A stretch of DNA of 64,000 nucleotides from assembly GCF_014529535.1 (NCBI RefSeq), contig NW_023503555.1:8603404-8667403 (forward strand), given 5' to 3'. Under the pieces are notes generated by a model. It was given only the letters and a program-made list of their open reading frames with translations, ran no database searches and was not told where the DNA came from. Shown in pieces: positions 56,321 to 64,000 of the stretch (positions are counted from its first letter, which is position 1; each line of letters begins with the position of its first letter). Source of the DNA: Bradysia coprophila (Eukaryota; Arthropoda; Insecta; Diptera; Sciaridae). The translations under genes and the position numbers were made by a program.

Positions 56321-57569
56321 ATGGCTAAGAAATACTGCAAATACACCAAGGAACAGCTACAAGAATATTGCAACGATGAAAGCTATTGCGTTAAATGTGT
56401 TGACAGTGCCATGCACATCAGTCTCCCACCGTGGGGCCTAAAGAAATTCGACGAAAGTGTTCGGAGTATTGTATCCGAGGAAAAGCTGAATCGCTTCGAT
56501 TCAAAACTGAATGGAATCGTACTCGACATTCAAAGTATCAAAGTGGTCGGCGAACAGTATGCCGTCCGAAATGACAGTTCAGCGTTGCATGTCAGTTTGA
56601 AGGTGAAATTTTATGTGTTCCAACCGCGCATCGGGGCAGTGTTGATCGGTGTTGTGAAACATGTTGCACTGCATCACATTAGTGTGACGATACATCGGTT
56701 CTTCAATGTGGTGGTTCCGATTGAACAGAAGAACAGTGCCTTGAAAACCAACACGTCTGTGATGATCAAACTGACAAAGTTCGATCTGGATGATTCGATT
56801 CCTTATTTCGAGGGTAAATTGGAGGAAATTCTGTGGCAGGACCAGAAGGAAGAGAATTCAATGGACAGCGGAGTGGGTACGACGGATTCAACAAATATTC
56901 GACTGAAACGAGAACAGAACACCACCAATGGGCAAACAGAAAGTGATAGCGATAGCGACACCTCCGAGCACTCAGTACCTGCGGTCAAACGAGAGGTGAA
57001 GCGAAACAACAGCAACGGAACAGTGGTAAGTGTGAAATCGAAAATCTTAGACTCGAAATTGTGTCACGTTCTCCTCTTTCCAGGTCAAAGTGAAACAAGA
57101 GCCGGTGTCGAGCAGTGAATCGTCATCTTCAGACTCCGAAAATTCCTCAAAAGCTTTGAATTCATCGCCATACCTGCAAGTAAAACTGAAGAATGAGAAG
57201 AACTCCAGTTCGTCCAGTGATGACTCGTCGTCAGACAGTAACAAATCGAAGCACAACAAACAATCAACTGTTCCAGCGCAACAGAATGGCAAGAGAAAAC
57301 ATGAAAGTGGAAGCAGCATAATTGGCAGATCATTACAGAAAATGAGCAAGATCCGCACCAACGATCCGGACTCATCGTCATCGTCCGACAGTGAAATTGA
57401 TTCCAAGAAGAAATTGACGAACATTTCGATGAATGAATCGACATTTCCATCTCCGGGACTGTCGTCGACGAGAATAACGTCAAAAACAAGCGGCGACAGC
57501 AAGTCCAAAAGTAAAGTGACCGGAACGAATGACTTTTTGAAGAAAATGATGAGCCGATTTGATAAATGA
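56321..57569 (+). CDS. POLR1F: POLR1F (RPA43/TWISTNB), RNA polymerase I stalk subunit
   Basis: Two exons, 56321-57025 and 57084-57569, join in phase 0 (58-base intron) to 396 residues. The N-terminal 45-130 region (MHISLPPWGLKKFDESVRSI, NGIVLDIQSIKVVGE) is the RPB7/RPA43 tip domain, followed by the OB fold (FYVFQPRIGAVLIGVVKHVA..HISVTIHRFFN). The C-terminal 200 residues are Ser/Asp/Lys-rich and disordered, with several SUMO-consensus sites (LKRE, VKRE, VKQE). Role: forms the stalk of Pol I with A14-type partner and contacts the initiation factor Rrn3/TIF-IA for rRNA synthesis in the nucleolus. The ATG chosen gives MAKKYCKYTKEQL; the frame is open upstream but without a better start. Confidence 0.9.
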
Positions 57570-58579
57570 AAATAGAATTGTTACATAAGTGAAACGTGAT
57601 GTCGTTTGTTGTTGTTGTTAAGTCACATGTCAGTGCTTCCGATAGATCGTAGCCAAGCAACTAAACCGGTAACTTCTTTGAGAAGATCTGGCAAAATTTC
57701 TCAAATTTTAGCAAATCACGGGAAATCAATTCCTCAAAAATGGTCCCTGGTGCCTGTGGATCATAGTCAACTTAGATGGTCTGGCCACATAAATTTGTTT
57801 CTTCCCGCTTCAACTTAACTTTCTTTTTACTACACCGTGCTCAGACGGTTAGGATTGTTACTTACATCCCATTCGACATAACGAGCGCGCAACAGGTTCG
57901 ATACACGATTCCTTGTGGATTCGACCCACTCATCACGAGAGTTTGAACTTCATCGGAAATGCAGGTCCCTAAATATTCAAAGCTGTGTCCAAAAGTGATT
58001 TCATAAAGCTCGTCCAAGCTTAAAAACTACGGTTTTTGGAAAGTCTTTCTCTTTCATGGGTATGGGTGGTGATTACTTATATTGATAGAGGGATATGATG
58101 CCAGTCACGAAAATAAAACGGTTGAAAACGGTTTGTAGTCCCTTTCTAGCTCACCTTTCACTAATTATATTGGGACTAGTGATTTGAATGACTTAAAAAA
58201 TTTCTTCTTGTTACCCATGCGAAAGTTGACCATTACATAGCCGATTGTCCCCTGCGAAGATGATCCATTACATGGGGACTATTTTCAGTTTATTATTGGA
58301 AATTTCATAGGTGTCGTCCGTCAGGATGTCAATAGACTGACCATCAGAGAACATTGGAACTTTAACCTCCAGAGGACATACTAATAGACCTGGAGAACTT
58401 ACACTAACCTAATTGAATGCGACATATTTGTTTTCGAGCGTTTTCCATCATGCATCATAAAATTCAATTTCGAGTCAAAATGAACGTGCCAATTTGAAGG
58501 TTAAATTTTTAGTTGTAAAGTCTGTCGTGCCAGACAGGAGAAATTTTATTTGCGTTCGTCAGTTAAAGTTTGGAGTCAC

Positions 58580-58880
58580 GCGAAAAAATGACATTTGTAA
58601 GTTTTTTCCCAAAGTCCAACATAACATTTTTCACAACTCCGGCGAGAAAATAGTAATTTTCTCCCCTCTGCTGAAACATCGGAGGCCATTGTTGTCAAAA
58701 ACATTGTGTTTACGTCAGGAAAAAGTTGAAAATTGTATTTTTTCGGGTGACAAAACCACCGAAATGCAATTTCCAAATTTTCTTCACTCGTTGATCAAAT
58801 ACCTATTTCACAACAAAAGCTACCGAAGTTTTGTTTGAAATGAGAAAATCACTATTTTCTCGCCTGCGTTGTGAAATAGT
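58580..58880. repeat. Dispersed repeat family F, best copy
   Basis: Contains CTCCCCTCTGCTGAAACATC, AACATTGTGTTTACGTC and GAAATGCAATTTCCAAATTT in the same order as at 40250-40415; fragments at 41330-41450 and 42610-42960. GAGAAAATAGT and GAGAAAATCACTATTTTCTC are inverted, so it may be a foldback element. Confidence 0.6.
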
Positions 58881-58904
58881 CATTTCCGTCACAAGCAAAG
58901 AAAA

Positions 58905-58995
58905 GTTGAAAAGTCGAGTTTATGCGTGAAGTCTGTTGATCCGAGGCGAAGCCGAGGCCAATAACCACGCAAAAACGTGACTGTTCATTGTTTGT
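58905..58995. repeat. Dispersed repeat family D, copy
   Basis: AAAGTTGAAAAGTCGAGTTT, GTTGATCCGAGGCGAAGCCG and CAATAACCACGCAAAAACGT in order. Confidence 0.7.
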
Positions 58996-61278
58996 CCGAG
59001 CTACGTACAATATTTTATATGCTGAAGGCACCGAGAAAAATGATTTATTGATGAAATGAACGGATTTCGGTGCAGAAGCATGTGAAAGCATATTTATCAA
59101 TCGGTGTATCACTAAAGTTTCAGTTTTTGTCACCGAGTTGAAAAATAGTTATTTATGCAGTCGAGGTGAATAGTACATTGCATCGAGTTGCATACAATGT
59201 TTTATGCCACAGAGGCATCTAAAGTTTGCAAATTTTGCATATTATGATGCTGAGTGAGTGGCATAAACAATTTTATGATACTCACTTTAGCACCTTGCTT
59301 CGGTAGCTGTCTTTGCGACAAGTTTGTCTCGCCTTCATCTCTGTAGCAATTGTCGAAAAGACAATTATCTAAGATCACACTTAGGAATTTACTTTTACCA
59401 CAAAACTCTTACCCGATGTAATGAATTACTTTCGCAGCATCCAATGTAATTTACGATTTGCGTATGGCAGACCTCCCACTTAATTTTTCCTTGTCCGAAA
59501 TTCGGACATTTTTTGAAAATATTTCTGACAAATTTTTTCACATTTTTACTAATGAATCTCAAAAGAAATAGTCTCTTAGACGAACCATTCACTCACCAAA
59601 CACCAAACCCCAAGGTTTTACATGAGCAGGATATACGCGAAATTCACGGTACGTAATAGTTTTCTTCCATCGTACGTTAAAAGCGACAGGCAGAAAACAA
59701 CTGACCACAGAAGCAAACATAGCCGCAACTTAAACAAATTTGTTCGTTAAAATTTCAAAGTGAGGTGCTCCCACTTGATCATATCGGTTTTCCAAACTCC
59801 TATCGCGTCGGTCCAATTGAAAAACTAATTACTGTTCCGGAGTCCTGAGGTCATGTGCAAACACTTTATTTGATCTGTTGTAACGACATTATATTCGCGA
59901 CATAGCGAAGTGTTTTTCTATTGATAAGGTAAAGGAATAGTAGACGATAAAAAATGACTGCCGTAGTACCGTTCCAGACACTGTTCCAGCAGTTGGGCAC
60001 CCACAAAGAAGGAAAAAATTTGCATTTTGGCACCAACTTCTTTTCCACCACTTCTGTAGGCTTGCAGCACAAAAGTACTGGGTTCATATATATGTGTAAC
60101 GATAGTGAGCTACATCACCCCAGTTCCGTGGAACATCGAAGCTGCAGGGAAGGCGGACTCTCCGAACATTCACTATATTTTTAGTCATGGCTCTCCTGGA
60201 TGTAATCGCACCAGCCAGTGCGTATACTCTACCTGTAGGTCTTTCGAAGGCCGACATTCATACAACATTACAACAATTTAAAATATTTTTTTCTTGAGTT
60301 ATTGCCGAAAAACTGTACCCACTGACATGTCTTTACTTTTGAACGATTTTCAAAGAAAATATTTTTTTTCGAAAAAGTGAATGATACGTATTTCCTAGAG
60401 ACAGCTTGTTCCCAAAGTTTAAAAAAATCACCTGAAGTTTTGGCGATATCACTCTTAAAAGCCGATATATGAGATACAGAGTTCTCAGGAGTTGAAGATA
60501 TTTTTAAAAATATTTATGTCGACAAAACTTTAGGGGACAAGGTATTGGTTAGATGGAATTATGAGTGAAAAATCATGTAAAGCGCGCCGATCTAGAGTTT
60601 CAATATTAAATTTTGTTCAATTCTTGAAGAAAACTTTTCGGAGAAGTGAGACGCCTGGTATGGAGTTCTACGCAAGTTAGTTTTTTTTTTTGTTTGACCG
60701 TTCTAATTCTGATCTATCGAGATGACACACTTTTACTTCTACATCGAAAAATGATCCGACGAAAATTTCTTTCCATTTTTTTTGTCAATTTTAATTTTAT
60801 TTTCCTATTTTGGTAGTTTGTACAATTTTAAGTTAATTTTCAGATGAATGTTACTCTCAATTACAATAAACTTTTGTTTCACTTTGGATAAATAATTGAT
60901 TCCGCTATTCGTACAACAACATTACACAGTAATAAATTGAAAAGAAAAGAAAAAAATCAAAAACGAAAAAGCTCTATGGAACAACAAACTTAATTTTTAC
61001 ACTTTAAATTAACGTAAACACAACGTAAACAGAGAACTCTATTCAATATCACTATAAATGTCCATGACCATTACATTGAACACACCTACCGATTGAAACA
61101 ACGGTTCAGTTCATAAACCCAAACTATAAACGATTAAAATGTAAAGGAACCGAAACACAGAAAAATTTCCAATTTTTTCTGCTGTTTTGTGATGAAACGA
61201 ACGACGAGAATTACTGTTCTTAAACCACTCGAACGATGAATTTTATAAACATTTTACCATTATCCTGAAGAACATCTC

Positions 61279-63962
61279 TCAAAGATCCTTAACGAATGCA
61301 CCGGACATCGTCGACGAAGCTGAATTTTCGGTATGTTGCTGCTGCTGTTGCACTTCTTGCAAGTCTATCAGATGCAACAATTCATTCAGAGTCTGTTCGG
61401 TCTGCGTTGAATAATTTTATATTTTATTAAAATTAATGTAAAAGGTTTGCTTCATCCGCCTTACCTTTCTCAATAGATCGATGGCCGCCTGTAAAATATG
61501 CTGCCACTGTGTTGTTTCGGTGGAATGAAGTGCTTCTTGATGTTTCAGTAATGTTAGCCAGTCGTCGTTATTCGATGGCTGTTTTCTGTTATGAAAGAAC
61601 AGAAAGCGTTCGAGATTAGAGGGTGCCATCTGTTATAGACAGCGAGGACCAAGTCGCTAATATTGTCTTATCAATAGCAAAATGAATGTTAGAACTCTTA
61701 AAGTAGATGGAAGTAGTAGATTTAGCATCAATACGAAGCAGTGCCAGTTTTTCAGGAAAATTTTATCATTTTTCTGGAAAAGTTTACGGACATCGTTTGC
61801 CACATTTAAATCGAATACTAATTGCTTTCCAGCGTACATACGATCTGTGAAACATGAATTTAAACGAAGTACGAAATGAAAAATTACAGATTGCCCTTGA
61901 TTCGACTCCTGTCCCCACTGGGATTCGATCCGGTGACCTCTCGCTTGTGCTCTACCGTTCTTACCAAGTTTACGGAAATTTGAAAAACTTGGGAAAATGT
62001 TTTCCCAGAAAAAGTTCCTGCTAAGACTCGGATCAAAAGAAGTAAAAGATACAGTAAGATATGGCGAGGTGTTCATGCAAGTTCATGCAAAAAGCGTACG
62101 GATAATGCCGGATGCGGATTTGATCAATGATCTCACAAATTGATTGTTCCGAGCAACTCCAAAAATTAAGAATGGGACAATGAACAATATCGAAAGCATT
62201 CCTTAAATCGAGAAGAGACTTAGCTGGGATACGACCAGCAGTCACATATTGTAGTGATACTGACGAAAGCAAATAAAATGCCGGACGATCAATTTTCAAA
62301 AATTTAGCCTTTGTGGCACGTCAGAATTTCCAACAAATTCTATGCTAAGTTAATCTTCCTAGGTAACGTTCACAGCCGATACGGTTAGTCTAGGATCTCT
62401 TGGTCTATGAGAATGTCTATCAAAGTCACGTATCAGGGGTTCTCTGGAGGTCACAGATGTCCTCTGTAGGTTACATATCAGATGCAGATGTCCTCTGGAG
62501 GTCAAAGATTCCACCTGGAGGCAACCGATCAACTATTCTCTAAGGGCCAAAAATCAGATATCCTCTGATCAGATGCCATCTAGATGTCAAAGAATTCCAA
62601 TGACATCGATCAAATATCATTTGAATGTCAAAGATCAGACATCCTCTGGAGGTCAAAGATCAAATCCAATTTTTTTGACACAATCATCAATGGAACGTTC
62701 ATAAAATCAGTGCAATGTTTCGACGACAAACAAACAAATCAAGAACGTCAAAGCAAAACTCACTTCAATTTCGAAAAGTCCGGAAATTCCTCGTCGCCAT
62801 TCGCTCGTTTTCCCTCCAGCGTCCACAACTTAAAAAATAATATCACGTTCAGCACAATCAGTGTGATCAGTAAAAATGCGACGAATAATTGGAACGATTC
62901 GCATCGATTTCTGGGCACATGCTGTCGCTTAGTAACTAATGGCTGCGATCGGGTTAACCGAGGCGTTTGCGGTTGCTTTTGACTGTTCGGCTCCTCTGGC
63001 GGTCGTTGCAGTGAAACTATGCCTACGAGACAGATGATAATTAAAAAAACCGGCGCACCGTTTAATGCGATGATGGAATGGGACACGGTTGTTACCTCGT
63101 CGTGGACGACGACCTTTCGCTTTGGCTGGCGGAATGCAATATTCACTTTGTAACGCTCTCAATAGAGCTGTGTAAAAATCTTCTAATCCAGCCCACGTAT
63201 TCTTCTCGATAAATCCTTTGACCACACCCCAAACGGATTTCTTATACTTAACTTGTGCATGCACCGAAAACATCGTGTGATCATCAACTGTCCTAAACGA
63301 TCGAAACCCCCCAACAAAAAGCCATTAGCGTTGAATTAGCACTGCCACATCCGTAGGACGAATTGAACTCACCTCACAAGACAGTAGTGCATAAAAACGT
63401 AAAAACTGTCCGCATACGGAATACCCGCATTTGTGGACGTAATGTCTATGGAATACAGTTGACCCGGCTCACTACATTCGCGCATCAGTTGCGATTCGGT
63501 CACATGGGAACACTTCGGGCCGACCGCCTGATGCAGCGCAACGGTTAAATTAACAGTTCTGGTCTTGAGACCGTCCTCATTCAATTCCCAGTCGCGATGA
63601 ACCATGTCCGTTGTCTTGCGATTGTTGTGAAAATCGACCAAAAATTTCGACTTTGAAAACAGCAACGACATTAACGTGTCCACGTTGATCGGCAGAATGG
63701 TGTGCACCAATTGGCGACCTTCGTGCATGGAATTGCATTCGGCGGTGCTGATGAATGGAATATTTTGTCCGTTCTCCGAGTCACTGGAATCGGACATATC
63801 CGTGGGCACTTGGTGCTCAGATATCGGTGGTATTATGTTGCGGGAAGATTTGTTGAGGATTTTACGATGGTTCACTTTCGAATCGTACTTTGGGTTGTCC
63901 ATCGAGGCACGCAGATCAGGCACCGACGAAACAACACTGTCCGAATGCGGTTCCGACTGATC
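61279..63962 (-). CDS. GRAMD1: GRAMD1/Aster ER sterol-transfer protein, C-terminal part (partial)
   Basis: Exons 63962-63373, 63292-63096, 63022-62764, 61585-61465 and 61401-61279 join in phase (2, 1, 2, 0); the 5' part, with the GRAM domain, lies beyond the right edge. The first exon in view carries an acidic linker (SDSSDSENGQNIPF) and the start of the VASt/ASTER domain; SFYVFMHYCLVR, HAQVKYKKSVWGVVKGFIEK and GLEDFYTALLRALQ are its typical blocks. A membrane helix follows (LFVAFLLITLIVLNVILFFKLW), then a C-terminal helical region (WLTLLKHQEALHSTETTQW, LQAAIDLLRKTEQTLNELL) matching the vertebrate GRAMD1 tail. Known role: moves cholesterol from plasma membrane to ER at contact sites. The 61.6-kb exon could be misread as a separate small gene, but phase and homology tie it to this one. 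Confidence 0.88.
61880..61985 (-). repeat. tRNA-derived SINE head or tRNA pseudogene in GRAMD1 intron
   Basis: On the minus strand, AACGGTAGAGCACAAGCGAG resembles a tRNA D-arm (box A) and GGATCGAATCCCAGT a box B/T-arm, about 40 bases apart. The acceptor stem is not formed and no CCA-side pairing is visible, so it is not a working tRNA. Confidence 0.55.
62430..62670. repeat. Degenerate short repeat in GRAMD1 intron
   Basis: Irregular repetition of TCCTCTGGAGGTCAAAGATC every roughly 30-60 bases, about six recognisable copies. Non-coding intron sequence. Confidence 0.6.
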
Positions 63963-64000
63963 CTTGAAGGGGAAAAGTTACGGAAAATACAGAAATTCCG

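Larger units (their letters stand above)
57570..61278. other. Intergenic, repeats
   Basis: No gene supported. Family A fragments (58190-58290, 59290-59470), a family F copy (58580-58880, with GAAAATAGTAATTTTCTCCC and AATTTCCAAATTTTCTTCAC) and a family D copy (58905-58995). The interval 60200-61280 is plain AT-rich DNA, containing the 3' flank of the GRAMD1 gene at its right end. Confidence 0.55.

Noticed and set aside
56803-57660. Long Ser-rich minus-strand frames opposite POLR1F
   Set aside because: They mirror the low-complexity Ser/Asp-rich coding region on the plus strand.
57880-57945. Possible tRNA (GGTTCGATAC and GATTCGACCC)
   Set aside because: The two T-arm-like strings do not combine with a D-arm or acceptor stem.
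61417-61629. Independent small gene starting MAPSNLERF
   Set aside because: The same frame fits as GRAMD1 exon with a proper acceptor at 61586 and the right phase, and its peptide matches the GRAMD1 C-terminal helices.

Overview
The window looks like nuclear DNA of an insect, most likely a nematoceran fly. Sciarid or related gnats are one possibility, but I cannot prove the family. It is AT-rich, its genes have many very short introns (about 50-70 bases), it carries an arthropod-type ionotropic receptor, and the gene set is animal housekeeping. Gene models were built by joining open frames at GT..AG borders with matching phase. All coordinates are my own reading.

Layout. 1-530: end of a THAP-like gene. 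3.9-5.1 kb (+): mTERF3-type mitochondrial factor, 3 exons. 7.2-9.8 kb (-): divergent ionotropic receptor, 5 exons. 10.6-12.6 kb: complete non-autonomous hAT-like element. 13.8-17.8 kb (-): 938-residue protein with an acidic nuclear-type N-terminus joined to a body resembling the sporadic, mainly bacterial TIGR04141/DUF6119 family; this is the most unusual gene here. 17.8-23.7 kb: minisatellite-bearing element, MITEs and a LINE tail. 24.3-27.9 kb (+): ALiX, 9 exons. 30.6-31.6 kb (-): TMBIM/Lifeguard membrane protein. 32-37 kb: repeats, including a small copia-type LTR element with a hAT MITE inside one LTR. 37.5-39.1 kb (-): envelope-like glycoprotein gene, probably of viral origin. 43.4-48.5 kb (-): SNM1A/DCLRE1A nuclease gene, whose first intron hosts an oppositely oriented coiled-coil gene (46.3-47.6 kb, +). 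50.5-52.4 kb (-): PRPF4 splicing factor, with a duplicated fragment at 54.3-54.9 kb inside the putative intron of an unidentified gene (54.0-55.7 kb, +). 56.3-57.6 kb (+): POLR1F/RPA43. 61.3-64 kb (-): GRAMD1/Aster sterol transporter, running off the right edge.

The host genes are not an operon or pathway. They are unrelated functions (mitochondrial expression, chemosensation, ESCRT trafficking, DNA repair, splicing, rRNA transcription, sterol transport) in an ordinary eukaryotic neighbourhood. About half of the window is intergenic and filled with short inverted-repeat elements. I could define at least four TIR families with their target duplications, seven dispersed repeat families, and several tandem arrays. 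No rRNA gene, intact tRNA gene or CRISPR array was seen.
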